Shown here piece after piece: positions 26,588 through 35,278 of a DNA stretch of 48,367 bases; within the stretch, counting starts at the first letter, position 1; the number at the start of each line of letters is the position of its first letter. The translations under genes and the position numbers were made by a program. The DNA comes from Lachnospiraceae bacterium. Lineage in GTDB: Bacteria; Bacillota; Clostridia; Lachnospirales; Lachnospiraceae. Location of the stretch: contig JAETQI010000034.1 in assembly GCA_021770755.1 (NCBI GenBank), positions 1 through 48,367 of the forward strand, in the 5' to 3' direction. Below the pieces are notes generated by a model, which searched no databases, was not told the DNA's origin, and worked only from the letters and a program-made list of their open reading frames with translations.

Positions 26588-27907
26588 ATGGCCCATTTTG
26601 GCAGAAGTGATGCGTCTATAAGGATGGAAGGAAAAAGGCCGCTCAGCGGCAGGATACGGATACAGGGTTCCAAAAATGCTGCGCTTCCGATATTGGCGGC
26701 GTGCATGCTGATACCGGGAAAGTGTGTGCTGCGGGGGTGTCCGGATATCACGGATATCGAGTGTATGTGCAATCTCTTGAAAAGTACAGGGGCATCTGTC
26801 AGCACAGTGTGCACGGATACAGATACGGAGGCGATCGGGATCGATACGCGCAGTGTGCGGGAACACAGGCTGCCGGAGCGGTATGTCTCTGCCATGCGCT
26901 CGTCTGTCATCATGATGGGAGCGATGCTTGGGCGGCTTGGCGAGGTCTGTGTCAACTATCCGGGCGGGTGTGTCATCGGTGAGCGTCCGATCGACCTGCA
27001 TCTGTACGGGTTGGAAAAGCTCGGGGCGCAGATCTGGATCGAGGGAAACCATATCCATGCGTATGCCGATGAGCTGAGAGGTGCGGTCGTTGACTTTCCG
27101 TTCCCAAGCGTGGGGGCGACGCAGAATGTGATCCTCGCGGCAGTGACGGCGCAGGGGACGACGGTCATCAAAAACGCGGCGAAGGAGCCCGAGATCATTG
27201 AGCTGTGCAGATTCCTGAATACGGCGGGCGCCAGGATCGACTATTCCGGAACCCTGCTAAAAACAGGAAGGATCGTGATACAGGGTGTGGAGCTTTCGAG
27301 GCTGCAGGGGATCGTGTACGATGTCATCTCTGACCGGATCGTGGCAGGGACATATCTGTTCGCGGCGCTGGCAGCAGGCGGTAAGGTCACACTGGAAAAT
27401 GTTCCCATAGGACAACTGGACAGTATCTGTGATACGATAAAGGGGATGGGCGCGTCGGTTACAGTCGATGCCGGACGCAATGAGATGGCGATCGACGCGT
27501 GTGACCGGGACAGGATCGTGAACGTCCCGTACATAGAAACGGATGTATATCCGGATTTCCCGACCGACCTGCAGTCGCCGCTCCTTGTGGCAGCGTGCAT
27601 GGCAGGAGGGACGCTCACAGTCAGGGAGAAGATATTTTCGAGCAGGTTCCGCATTGTGGAGGAGTTGCGGCGGATGGGGGCAGACATCGAGGTGACAGGG
27701 GATACGGCAGTCGTGACAGGAGGCAGGGAGCTGGAGGGACGCAACGTCATCGCCAGGGAACTGCGGGGCGGGGCGGCGCTTGTCGTAGCCGGTCTGTGTG
27801 CGTCGGGGATCACGACCGTGGCGGATTCGGGTTATATCAGGAGAGGGTATCAGGATATCGTAGGAGATTTTGCGGCGCTTGGAGCACGGATCAGCTATGT
27901 CGGCTGA
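26588..27907 (+). CDS. murA: UDP-N-acetylglucosamine 1-carboxyvinyltransferase
   Basis: MurA transfers enolpyruvate from PEP to UDP-GlcNAc, the committed step of peptidoglycan synthesis and the target of fosfomycin. The 439-residue protein has IRIQGSKNAALPILAAC near the N-terminus and PGGCVIGERPIDLH with the catalytic Cys128, so it should be fosfomycin-sensitive. The C-terminal half includes DVYPDFPTDLQSP. ATG 26588 has GGAGA at 26578-26582; ATG 26624 is a possible later start. A TATAAT at 26550-26555 in the 57-bp gap after ftsW, without a clear -35, could be an internal promoter. In the common Clostridia order murG would be expected near here; it is absent. Confidence 0.96.
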   Translation: MAHFGRSDASIRMEGKRPLSGRIRIQGSKNAALPILAACMLIPGKCVLRGCPDITDIECMCNLLKSTGASVSTVCTDTDTEAIGIDTRSVREHRLPERYVSAMRSSVIMMGAMLGRLGEVCVNYPGGCVIGERPIDLHLYGLEKLGAQIWIEGNHIHAYADELRGAVVDFPFPSVGATQNVILAAVTAQGTTVIKNAAKEPEIIELCRFLNTAGARIDYSGTLLKTGRIVIQGVELSRLQGIVYDVISDRIVAGTYLFAALAAGGKVTLENVPIGQLDSICDTIKGMGASVTVDAGRNEMAIDACDRDRIVNVPYIETDVYPDFPTDLQSPLLVAACMAGGTLTVREKIFSSRFRIVEELRRMGADIEVTGDTAVVTGGRELEGRNVIARELRGGAALVVAGLCASGITTVADSGYIRRGYQDIVGDFAALGARISYVG

Positions 27908-27934
27908 GCCGGTTACGGATATGAGGAAAGAGTC

Positions 27935-28690
27935 ATGGGTAAACAGGACAATACCATCACAAAAATGCCGGATTTAAAGATAAAAATACGCATTATCATT
28001 CTGCTTGGCGTCATCAATGTAGTCCTTATGGCTTCGTATTTTCTGCTGACGCATTTTGCGGTCAAAACGGTTCAGGTCGACGGCAACAAGCATTATTCCG
28101 CCGAGGAGATCAAGGCGATGGTCATGACAGGGTATCTGGGCGACAACTCCCTCTATCTGTCCCTGAAATACAAAAATAAGGGGATAGAGGGTGTTCCGTT
28201 TGTGGAGACGATGGATGTCATGGTCCAGTCAAATGACACCATCCGCATCACCGTGTACGAGAAAGCGCTCGCCGGGTATGTACAGTACCTCGGAAGGTAT
28301 ATGTATTTTGACAATGAGGGGGTCGTGGTGGAGACCTCCAAGGTCGCGACGAAAGGTATTCCGCAGGTGACCGGGCTTACCTTTGACCACATCGTGCTCC
28401 ACGAGAAGCTCCCCGTGGAGAATGACCAGATCTTTCAGAACATCCTCACGGTCACGAAGCTCCTCAACAAATACGATGTCCTGTGCGACAGGATGCAGTT
28501 TGACAAGAGCTACAATGTCACGCTGGGCTATGGCAATGTGAAGGTCAACATCGGCGCGCTGGATAATCTTGACGAAAAGCTGATGCAGCTTCCGCAGATC
28601 TTGCCGTCGCTTGAGGGGGAGAGCGGAACACTTGATTTGCAGAATTATACGGCGGACCGGAAAAGCGTCTCATTTGAGAGAGGAAAATAG
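27935..28690 (+). CDS. ftsQ: FtsQ/DivIB-type cell division protein
   Basis: A bitopic septum protein that works with FtsL and DivIC. The 251-residue product has a short cytoplasmic N-terminus, one membrane span near residues 18-42, a POTRA domain starting VKTVQVDGNKHYSAEEI, and a beta domain to about 235. The position between murA and ftsZ supports the call; the sequence itself is only moderately conserved in this family. GAGGAAAG is placed just before ATG 27935. Gene order and spacing suggest it ends the cell-wall transcript, since ftsZ has its own promoter. Confidence 0.9.
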   Translation: MGKQDNTITKMPDLKIKIRIIILLGVINVVLMASYFLLTHFAVKTVQVDGNKHYSAEEIKAMVMTGYLGDNSLYLSLKYKNKGIEGVPFVETMDVMVQSNDTIRITVYEKALAGYVQYLGRYMYFDNEGVVVETSKVATKGIPQVTGLTFDHIVLHEKLPVENDQIFQNILTVTKLLNKYDVLCDRMQFDKSYNVTLGYGNVKVNIGALDNLDEKLMQLPQILPSLEGESGTLDLQNYTADRKSVSFERGK

Positions 28691-28729
28691 CAGTTAGAAA
28701 TAAATTAAAAAAGAAAAGTAAAAAATAGG

Positions 28730-28758
28730 TTGATTAATTGCTAAAAAAATTATATGAT
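28730..28758 (+). promoter_or_regulatory. ftsZ promoter
   Basis: TTGATT (28730-28735) and TATGAT (28753-28758) are exactly 17 bp apart in a very A/T-rich stretch between ftsQ and ftsZ. Transcription would begin near 28765, about 38 nt before the TTG start of ftsZ. Confidence 0.8.
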
Positions 28759-28802
28759 AAGTTAGATGGAATTTAATAGGAAATATGAAGGAGGAAGGAA
28801 AC

Positions 28803-30011
28803 TTGCTCGAGATTAGATCAAACGAAACAGATGCAGCGGCAAGGATTATAGTAGTAGGTGTAGGCGGCGCAGGCAATAATGCTGTCAACCGAATGATAGA
28901 TGAAACTATTACAGGCGTTGAATTCATAGGAGTCAATACAGATAAGCAGGCGCTGCAGCTCTGCAAGGCGCCGAAACTTCTGCAGATCGGCGAGAAGCTG
29001 ACCAAAGGGCTTGGCGCGGGAGCAAAGCCTGAGGTGGGCGAGAAAGCGGCGGAGGAGAGCTCGGAGGATATAAAGGAATCTTTGAAAGGTGCGGATATGG
29101 TGTTCGTCACCTGCGGAATGGGGGGCGGAACAGGTACAGGCGCGGCGCCGATCGTGGCGGCGATCGCCAAGGAGATGGGGATCCTCACCGTCGGTGTCGT
29201 CACGAAACCGTTCAAATTCGAGGCGCGGACCCGTATGACCAATGCGCTGACAGGGATCGAGAAGCTCAAGGAGCATGTGGACACGCTGATCGTCATTCCA
29301 AACGACAAGCTGCTCGAGATCGTCGACAGGCGGACAACCATGCCGGATGCGCTGAAAAAGGCGGACGAGGTGCTGCAGCAGTCGGTGCAGGGGATCACGG
29401 ACCTGATCAACGTGCCGTCTGTCATCAATCTGGACTTTGCGGATGTGCAGACCGTCATGAAGGAAAAGGGTATCGCGCATATCGGTATCGGATACGGCAA
29501 AGGCGAGGACAAGGCTGCGGATGCGATCAAGATGGCTGTCGAGTCGCCGCTTCTTGAGACAACCCTCAGCGGGGCGACGGATGTCATCCTCAATATCTCG
29601 GGTGATATCTCTATCTTTGACGCGAATGACGCGGCAAGCTATGTGCAGGAACTGGCCGGCGAGGATATCAATGTTATCTTTGGCGCGATGTACAATGAGG
29701 ATATGGCGGACTCCTGTACCGTCACAGTTATCGCGACAGGCATTGTTGAGAAAAAGCAGAACACGCCGCTCAATAATATGGGAAGGCTCAACGGCAACTT
29801 CTCCGTGAAGCCGAACAGTGTGCCCAACACGCCGACAAGACCAAGACCGCAGGCACCGACAGGCATCAATACGAATATGATGCCGCAGGGTGGACAGGCA
29901 CCGCAGCAGTCGGGGCAGCCCAGACCAAACAACGGGATAAGGCCGCAGACGGACTTAAGGAGCAATGTGAAGGAGCAGACGCTGAACATACCGAGTTTCC
30001 TAAAGAGATAG
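28803..30011 (+). CDS. ftsZ: cell division protein FtsZ
   Basis: The tubulin-like GTPase that forms the division ring. The 402-residue protein has the nucleotide-binding [15 protein letters not shown], the tubulin signature GGGTGTG at residues 107-113, and the T7-loop region. A linker rich in Pro/Gln/Asn (about 320-385) precedes the C-terminal peptide LNIPSFLKR that binds partners. TTG 28803 is chosen because AAGGAGG at 28788-28794 is 8 nt upstream; the in-frame ATG at 28785 lies before that ribosome binding site. It has its own promoter and terminator. ftsA is not nearby, as in many Clostridia. Confidence 0.97.
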   Translation: MLEIRSNETDAAARIIVVGVGGAGNNAVNRMIDETITGVEFIGVNTDKQALQLCKAPKLLQIGEKLTKGLGAGAKPEVGEKAAEESSEDIKESLKGADMVFVTCGMGGGTGTGAAPIVAAIAKEMGILTVGVVTKPFKFEARTRMTNALTGIEKLKEHVDTLIVIPNDKLLEIVDRRTTMPDALKKADEVLQQSVQGITDLINVPSVINLDFADVQTVMKEKGIAHIGIGYGKGEDKAADAIKMAVESPLLETTLSGATDVILNISGDISIFDANDAASYVQELAGEDINVIFGAMYNEDMADSCTVTVIATGIVEKKQNTPLNNMGRLNGNFSVKPNSVPNTPTRPRPQAPTGINTNMMPQGGQAPQQSGQPRPNNGIRPQTDLRSNVKEQTLNIPSFLKR

Positions 30012-30024
30012 GAGATCGTAAAAA

Positions 30025-30089
30025 GTCGAAAAATAAACATAATTTAGTCCCATGCTTTGACAAAAAAGCATGGGACTTTTTTGTATAAT
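30025..30089 (+). promoter_or_regulatory. spoIIG promoter with 21-bp spacer and Spo0A-box-like sites
   Basis: TTGACA (30057-30062) and TATAAT (30084-30089) are both perfect but 21 bp apart. The Bacillus subtilis spoIIG promoter is known for near-consensus sigma-A hexamers with an abnormal 22-bp spacer, used only with Spo0A~P. Two sites resemble the 0A box TGTCGAA: AGTCGAA at 30024-30030, and TGTCAAA read on the minus strand at 30056-30062, overlapping the -35 as in Bacillus. Each matches at 6 of 7 positions. Confidence 0.65.
30046..30083 (+). terminator. intrinsic terminator after ftsZ
   Basis: AGTCCCATGCTT (30046-30057) and AAGCATGGGACT (30066-30077) form a perfect 12-bp stem with an 8-nt loop, followed by TTTTT. 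The -35 hexamer of the spoIIG promoter begins in the loop of this hairpin. Confidence 0.9.
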
Positions 30090-30107
30090 CTTTTTACAGG
30101 GACGGAG

Positions 30108-30908
30108 GTGATCAGGATTTATGAGGTATATATCGATGTTTTTCTGGCACAGAATGTTTTGATGGATATGCAGTTGCTGATCCTGACATTGCTGCTTTTA
30201 AGAGAGCGGATCCTGTTTCCGAGGCTTGCGGCGGCGTCGCTTGCCGGCGGGGTTGGAGCAGTGATGATCCTGATGTCCGGCATAAAGTACAGCATAACGT
30301 ATGTATTGTCAGTGCTTGCGCTGAATGCGGTGATGATCCTGATCTGCGTGCGTCGTCCGACAAGAGGGGGAATGACGTTCCGAAAGCTTGTCATGGGGAT
30401 CATATACCTGCACGGGATGGTCTTTGCGTACGGGAAGCTTGCGGAGTGCGCAGGCAGGCTTGTCGGGCAGCGCATCGCGCAGATCATGGTAACGGGTGTG
30501 ATCGCCGGTATCGTGGTCTTTATCCTTGCCTATCGCAGACTGGCGGAGACGAAGCGCATATACGAAGTCACCATGACGCAGGAGGGAGAAAATGTCGCGT
30601 GCAGGGCACTGTTTGACACAGGAAACCTGCTGACGGATCCTGTATCCGGCAAGCCGGTTTCCGTGGTGGAGGAGACGGATATCATGAGAGCGTGGCTGGA
30701 GAAATATCCGCAGAAATATAAGGTGATCCCTTACCAGAGTGTCGGTGAGGAGCACGGGATCCTCGAGGGGATCGTGGTGGACGAACTGGTCATTCGGCGG
30801 GAGAAGGAACAAGTGGTGAAAAGAGGGGCGGTCGTAGCTTTCTATAAGGGAAGATTGTCGAGGGACGGAGATTTCCAGATGATACTGAACCATAGCCTGA
30901 TCATGTGA
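30108..30908 (+). CDS. spoIIGA: sporulation sigma-E factor processing peptidase SpoIIGA
   Basis: SpoIIGA is the membrane aspartic protease that cleaves pro-sigma-E in the mother cell after a signal from the forespore. The 266-residue product has about five N-terminal membrane spans and a C-terminal protease domain with the active-site segment [19 protein letters not shown]. The start is uncertain. GTG 30108 is in frame, but it overlaps the GGAGG (30104-30108) of a near-perfect GGAGGTGATC. That ribosome binding site is ideally spaced for ATT 30117, which would give IYEVYID as the N-terminus, the usual family length. sigE begins immediately downstream. Confidence 0.92.
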   Translation: MIRIYEVYIDVFLAQNVLMDMQLLILTLLLLRERILFPRLAAASLAGGVGAVMILMSGIKYSITYVLSVLALNAVMILICVRRPTRGGMTFRKLVMGIIYLHGMVFAYGKLAECAGRLVGQRIAQIMVTGVIAGIVVFILAYRRLAETKRIYEVTMTQEGENVACRALFDTGNLLTDPVSGKPVSVVEETDIMRAWLEKYPQKYKVIPYQSVGEEHGILEGIVVDELVIRREKEQVVKRGAVVAFYKGRLSRDGDFQMILNHSLIM

Positions 30909-30928
30909 GAAAGTGGAGGACGATGATT

Positions 30929-31660
30929 ATGATCATAAAATTATATCTGCCGGGAAAGATGAGACTGACTCTCGGGAAAAAGAATAATGCTGCCAGCGCA
31001 GCCGGAAATGAGATCCACTATATCGGGGGATCGGAAGTACTGCCGCCGCCCCTGGAGGGGGAGGAGGAGAACAGGGCGATCAACGGTCTCGAGACAGATC
31101 GTGCCAATGAGGCGCGGGCGCTTTTGATCGAGCACAATCTGAGGCTCGTCGTGTATATTGCCAAAAAGTTCGACAACACAGGCGTGGGCGTCGAGGATCT
31201 GATCTCGATCGGGACGATCGGTCTGATCAAGGCGATCAACACCTTTAATCGCAGCAAGAACATCAAGCTTGCCACCTATGCGTCGCGGTGCATCGAGAAT
31301 GAGATCCTGATGTATCTGAGGAGAAACAACAAGACAAAGCTTGAAGTCTCGATCGACGAGCCGCTGAACGTGGACTGGGACGGCAATGAGCTGCTGCTGT
31401 CGGACATACTCGGGACGGACGAGGACGTGATCTATAAGGATCTGGAGACAGAGGTGGAGCGGAGCCAGTTAAAACGCGCGATATCCAAGCTGGGGGAGCG
31501 TGAGAGGACGATCATCATGCTGCGGTTTGGGCTGAACAATCCGGATGACATGGAGATGACGCAGAAGGAAGTGGCGGATTATCTGGGGATCTCGCAGTCC
31601 TATATCTCAAGACTGGAGAAGAAGATCATGAAGCGGCTGAAAAAGGAGATGGCAAGTTAA
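30929..31660 (+). CDS. sigE: RNA polymerase sporulation sigma factor SigE (pro-sigma-E)
   Basis: The early mother-cell sigma factor, made as an inactive precursor and cleaved by SpoIIGA. The 243-residue protein aligns by eye with Bacillus SigE, including [12 protein letters not shown] just after the pro-sequence, [37 protein letters not shown], and the region 4 helix-turn-helix [23 protein letters not shown] 30929 gives a 28-residue pro-sequence ending ...AGNE before IHYIGG, like the 27-29 of Bacillus, and has GGAGG at 30915-30919. ATG 30923 and GTG 30905 are alternatives. It is adjacent to spoIIGA and expressed with it. Confidence 0.97.
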   Translation: MIIKLYLPGKMRLTLGKKNNAASAAGNEIHYIGGSEVLPPPLEGEEENRAINGLETDRANEARALLIEHNLRLVVYIAKKFDNTGVGVEDLISIGTIGLIKAINTFNRSKNIKLATYASRCIENEILMYLRRNNKTKLEVSIDEPLNVDWDGNELLLSDILGTDEDVIYKDLETEVERSQLKRAISKLGERERTIIMLRFGLNNPDDMEMTQKEVADYLGISQSYISRLEKKIMKRLKKEMAS

Positions 31661-31676
31661 GCCTTTTTTCAATATA

Positions 31677-31705
31677 CATAGACGTATTTACACCTTCCAT
31701 ACATA
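31677..31705 (+). promoter_or_regulatory. candidate sigma-E promoter for sigG
   Basis: CATA (31677-31680) and CATACATA (31698-31705) are 17 bp apart, close to the sigma-E pattern of an ATA -35 core, 16-18 bp, and a CATACAMT -10. In Bacillus sigG is mainly read by sigma-F, and no good sigma-F match is seen here. Support is pattern only. Confidence 0.4.
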
Positions 31706-31772
31706 TGCCGGTACAGTTCCTTAAGACCTGCACAGGCATAGATCAAGGAGAGAGATCAGGAGGATTGTAAAT

Positions 31773-32555
31773 ATGGCACTTGGAAAAGTTGAAATATGCG
31801 GTGTAAATACGTCAAAGCTGCCCGTGCTCAAAAACGAGGAGAAACAGGCGCTTTTTGAAAAGATAGAACAGGGGGATATGCAGGCGAGGGAGGAGTATAT
31901 CAGAGGGAATCTCAGGCTGGTCTTAAGCGTGATCAAGCGTTTCTCCCAGTCCAATGAGAATGTGGATGACCTGTTCCAGATCGGCTGTATCGGTCTGATC
32001 AAGGCGATCGACAACTTTGATTCCAGCCTGGATGTAAAATTTTCCACCTACGCGGTTCCGATGATCATAGGCGAGATCAGAAGGTTTCTGAGGGATTCGA
32101 GCAATCCGATCCGCGTGAGCCGCTCGCTGAAGGACACGGCGTACAAGGCGATCTACGCCAAGGAGAACCTCACGAAGAAAAATCTGCGCGAGCCGACGAT
32201 CATGGAGATCTCGGAGGAGATCGGGATCCCCAAGGAGGATATCGTGTATGCCCTCGACGCGATACAGAATCCCATGAGCCTGTATGAACCGGTGTACACA
32301 GAGGGAGGAGACACGCTCTATGTGATGGACCAGATCAGTGACAAGAAGTGCAAGGAGGACAACTGGGTTGAGAATATATCCTTAAGTGAGGCGATGAAGC
32401 GGCTGGACGAGAGAGAGAATGAGATCATCCATCTGCGTTTTTTTGAGGGAAAGACCCAGATGGAGGTCGCGGAGTACATCGGGATCTCGCAGGCACAGGT
32501 GTCGCGGCTGGAAAAAAATGCCTTGCGGACCATGAAAAAGTATCTAACATTCTGA
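31773..32555 (+). CDS. sigG: RNA polymerase sporulation sigma factor SigG
   Basis: The late forespore sigma factor. The 260-residue protein carries the SigG hallmark KVEICGVNTSKLPVLKNEE at the N-terminus, then RGNLRLVLSVIKRFSQ and DDLFQIGCIGLIKAIDNFD (region 2). The segment VKFSTYAVPMIIGEIRRFLR follows, then PIRVSRSLKDTAYKA and the region 4 helix-turn-helix EVAEYIGISQAQVSRLEK. The length and N-terminus match Bacillus SigG closely. AGGAGG at 31758-31763 precedes ATG 31773. It follows sigE after 112 bases, the standard spoIIG-spoIIIG arrangement. No sigma factor antagonist is encoded here. Confidence 0.97.
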   Translation: MALGKVEICGVNTSKLPVLKNEEKQALFEKIEQGDMQAREEYIRGNLRLVLSVIKRFSQSNENVDDLFQIGCIGLIKAIDNFDSSLDVKFSTYAVPMIIGEIRRFLRDSSNPIRVSRSLKDTAYKAIYAKENLTKKNLREPTIMEISEEIGIPKEDIVYALDAIQNPMSLYEPVYTEGGDTLYVMDQISDKKCKEDNWVENISLSEAMKRLDERENEIIHLRFFEGKTQMEVAEYIGISQAQVSRLEKNALRTMKKYLTF

Positions 32556-32604
32556 ATAAAGTTGAATCTTATAAAAATTTTTAACTGGCAGACAATATAT
32601 ACTA

Positions 32605-32664
32605 TTGACTTAATCGTGGAAACAATTTAAAATAGAGATTAAGTTGTTAAGGCAGCCGCCTTAA
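32605..32664 (+). promoter_or_regulatory. promoter and leader hairpin of the chemotaxis receptor gene
   Basis: TTGACT (32605-32610) and TAAAAT (32628-32633) are 17 bp apart, a sigma-A rather than a sigma-28 flagellar-type promoter. In the leader TTAAGGC (32647-32653) and GCCTTAA (32658-32664) form a small hairpin with a 4-nt loop, without a T-run. Confidence 0.75.
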
Positions 32665-32703
32665 TAAAGTACCAATAGAATATAGTGTGAAAGGATGTTA
32701 CTT

Positions 32704-34482
32704 ATGAATGAACAAAACAAATTAGGGCGTAGGTTTAGCATCAAGTGGCTGGTGATTTCATTAGTATCGCTGCCGATGATGCTGGCATGTATCGTTATCG
32801 TGTCTGTCTCTACACTGACACTGAAACAGGGAATGGAGTCCGAGACATTTAAGACGCTGAAAGGGCTTGCAACAGGTACAATGCTCGCGTTAGACGGCGT
32901 ATCCTCCGGAAATTATTCCATGCAGGGCGATGACCTGTACAAGGGTGAAGTGAACCTTTCGCAGGAGCTGGGCGAGCTGGTCGATCACTATGCAAATACG
33001 AACAGCGGTGAGATCACTCTGTTTTTCGGCGATGTGAGGCGTGCGACAACGATCAAGGACACGGCAGGGAATCCGATCGTGGGTACCAAGGCAGATCCCA
33101 GGGTGATCACAGAGGTTTTGAACAATGGAAATGAGTATTCCAGAAATGATTTTGATATCAACGGCTCCCTCTATTATGGATACTATGTCCCGGTGAAAGA
33201 TAGCACGAACCAGATCGTCGGCATGGTCTGTGCTACCAAGGACCGCGAGACGATCAATGATTACATCTCGAGCAGACAGACATTCATTGTCGGTATGGCA
33301 GTTGTGATCTATATTGTGTGTATCTTCTTTGCGACAGTTGTCACGAGGAAAAAGATCCAGTATCCGTTGAACAAGCTTTCTGATGTTGCCAGAAGGATGG
33401 CGAAAGGGGATATCAATATCCACCTTGAGAGGACATCAAATGACGAGTTCGGTGATCTGACAGATGATTTTATAATGATGACAAAGACGATCGGGGATCA
33501 GGTTCACGTCACAGAGAGGGTTGCGGAGGGTGATCTGACAGCGACCTACAAGAAGGCGAGCGAGGATGACGCCCTGGGTACGGCGATCGTGAAGATGCTG
33601 CGCGACAACAACAGAAATCTGTCAACGATCCGCGACGCAGCGGCGCGGATGACATCCGGCGCGAACGAGGTCGCAAGCGCGAGCAACTCCCTGGCACAGG
33701 GTACGACACAGCAGGCGAGCGCGATCGAGGAGATCACCGTCTCCATCGAGGAGATCGCAAACGGCGCGAAGGTCAATGCGGATGACGCAAACAAGGCAAA
33801 CGAACTTGTTCAGAATACAAAGGACGGAGCGATCCGCGGCAATGAGCAGATGAAGCAGATGATCGCCGCGATGCAGGACATCAACGAGTCCTCCGAGAAT
33901 ATCTCCAAGATCATGAAGGTGATCGACGATATCTCATTCCAGACCAATATCCTCGCACTGAACGCTTCTGTGGAGGCTGCGAGAGCGGGTGTACATGGTA
34001 AAGGCTTTGCCGTTGTCGCTGACGAGGTCAGAACGCTGGCAAACAAGTCGGCGGAGGCAGCAAAGGATTCCGCAGTCATGATCGAGGATTCCATCAAGAA
34101 GGTGGAGGTTGGTTCCAAGCTCGCTGTTGAGACGGCGGCAGCCCTTGAGGAGATCCTGTTATCTGTTGAGAACATCGCATCGATTGTAAGCAATATCGCG
34201 GAGGCATCTGTAAACCAGGCAAGCTCTGTAGGGCAGGTAAACGCCGGTATCACACAGATCGCCGATGTCGTGCAGACGAACTCAGCGACATCTCAGGAGT
34301 GCGCTGCTGCAAGTGCGGAGCTCTCGAGTCTGGCTGGACAGCTTCAAAATGCAGTTAGCAAGTATAAACTTCTTGCTGGAAAAGGCAGAAAGTCTGATTT
34401 TGATTCGACATCATACGAAGACAGCGATTATGTTGACAATGAGAGCATCATCTCACTGGATTCTGATTTCGGAAAATATTAA
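32704..34482 (+). CDS. methyl-accepting chemotaxis protein
   Basis: A membrane chemoreceptor that passes signals to CheA/CheW. The 592-residue protein has a first membrane span at about residues 14-38 and an extracellular single-Cache-type sensor at about 40-190. A second span lies near 197-217, followed by a HAMP domain ([20 protein letters not shown]). The long helical signalling domain has the conserved tip [19 protein letters not shown] at about 410-430. No C-terminal CheR-binding pentapeptide is seen. ATG 32704 has AAAGGA at 32690-32695; ATG 32695 overlaps that site. The ligand is unknown. No other chemotaxis or flagellar gene is in the window. Confidence 0.94.
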   Translation: MNEQNKLGRRFSIKWLVISLVSLPMMLACIVIVSVSTLTLKQGMESETFKTLKGLATGTMLALDGVSSGNYSMQGDDLYKGEVNLSQELGELVDHYANTNSGEITLFFGDVRRATTIKDTAGNPIVGTKADPRVITEVLNNGNEYSRNDFDINGSLYYGYYVPVKDSTNQIVGMVCATKDRETINDYISSRQTFIVGMAVVIYIVCIFFATVVTRKKIQYPLNKLSDVARRMAKGDINIHLERTSNDEFGDLTDDFIMMTKTIGDQVHVTERVAEGDLTATYKKASEDDALGTAIVKMLRDNNRNLSTIRDAAARMTSGANEVASASNSLAQGTTQQASAIEEITVSIEEIANGAKVNADDANKANELVQNTKDGAIRGNEQMKQMIAAMQDINESSENISKIMKVIDDISFQTNILALNASVEAARAGVHGKGFAVVADEVRTLANKSAEAAKDSAVMIEDSIKKVEVGSKLAVETAAALEEILLSVENIASIVSNIAEASVNQASSVGQVNAGITQIADVVQTNSATSQECAAASAELSSLAGQLQNAVSKYKLLAGKGRKSDFDSTSYEDSDYVDNESIISLDSDFGKY

Positions 34483-34505
34483 AGACTACATAAGGTTGTT
34501 GTTTG

Positions 34506-34532
34506 CTACCCCGGCACTTGCTGCCGGGGTAG
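34506..34532 (+). terminator. GC-rich hairpin after the chemoreceptor gene
   Basis: CTACCCCGGCA (34506-34516) and TGCCGGGGTAG (34522-34532) form a perfect 11-bp stem with a 5-nt loop. Only a weak T-rich stretch (TGTTTC) follows. No promoter is visible before the next gene at 34550, so readthrough may supply the phosphopantetheinyl transferase operon. Confidence 0.7.
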
Positions 34533-34549
34533 TGTTTCAGAGGAGAAGA

Positions 34550-35278
34550 ATGCAGATATACACGGCAAAGATCGATGAACTGCAGACAGAGACAGAGGAG
34601 CAGATGTGCGGGCTGCTGGACAGAGACCGCGCGCAGAGGGTCGCAGCACTTAACAACAGGAGTGAGCGGATGCGCAGTATTTTCGCAGGACTTCTGCTCC
34701 GATATGCGTTTTTGCAGGCTGGTTACGATGCCGGTGCATGGCAATGTGCAAAGATCGGAAGAGGAGCCTATGGCAAGCCTTATATCAAAGGAACCGCCGA
34801 TTTTCATTATGGATTGTCCCACTCGGGCGAGTGGGTGGTCTGCGCAGCGGATACGATGCCGGTGGGGATCGACCTGCAGGAAATGCGCCCCTGGAAGATG
34901 ACACTGGCAAAACGGTTTTACCATGAGAAGGAGTATGACAGGCTTCTGGCGCTAAACGGGGCGGATCCGAGTAGGCAGACAGAGGAATTTTACAGTATGT
35001 GGACAGCCAAGGAGAGTGCGGTGAAGCTAAACGGCAGGGGGATCGGTGCGGGGATCAGCCAGTATGTGACTACAGCCGATTACAGCGCTATCCGGGATGT
35101 GGACAGCGGGAAGCTGCTTTATACGAGGCGGTATGATATGTTGAAAGGGTATATGATCTGTGTGTGCAGCGAGGCAGATCTTTTCCCGGATCTGCCCGAG
35201 CGGATAGATCTGGAGAATATGATATGGAGGGAAACAGATGTTAAAAGTGAACGGAAAAAATGCAGTGAAAAAGGGTGA
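34550..35278 (+). CDS. 4'-phosphopantetheinyl transferase, Sfp/HetI-like superfamily
   Basis: The enzyme moves the phosphopantetheine arm of coenzyme A to a serine of a carrier protein. The 242-residue product has the two conserved metal-binding motifs of the Sfp type: VGIDLQEM with Asp108 and WTAKES with Trp151-Lys154-Glu155. The upstream KPYIKGTADFHYGLSHSGEW segment is also typical. AGGAG at 34541-34545 precedes ATG 34550; the frame is open upstream but overlaps the chemoreceptor. No non-ribosomal peptide or polyketide synthase or carrier protein gene is in the window, so the target is unknown. Its last 41 bases overlap the next gene, which implies translational coupling with an uncharacterised protein. 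Confidence 0.9.
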   Translation: MQIYTAKIDELQTETEEQMCGLLDRDRAQRVAALNNRSERMRSIFAGLLLRYAFLQAGYDAGAWQCAKIGRGAYGKPYIKGTADFHYGLSHSGEWVVCAADTMPVGIDLQEMRPWKMTLAKRFYHEKEYDRLLALNGADPSRQTEEFYSMWTAKESAVKLNGRGIGAGISQYVTTADYSAIRDVDSGKLLYTRRYDMLKGYMICVCSEADLFPDLPERIDLENMIWRETDVKSERKKCSEKG

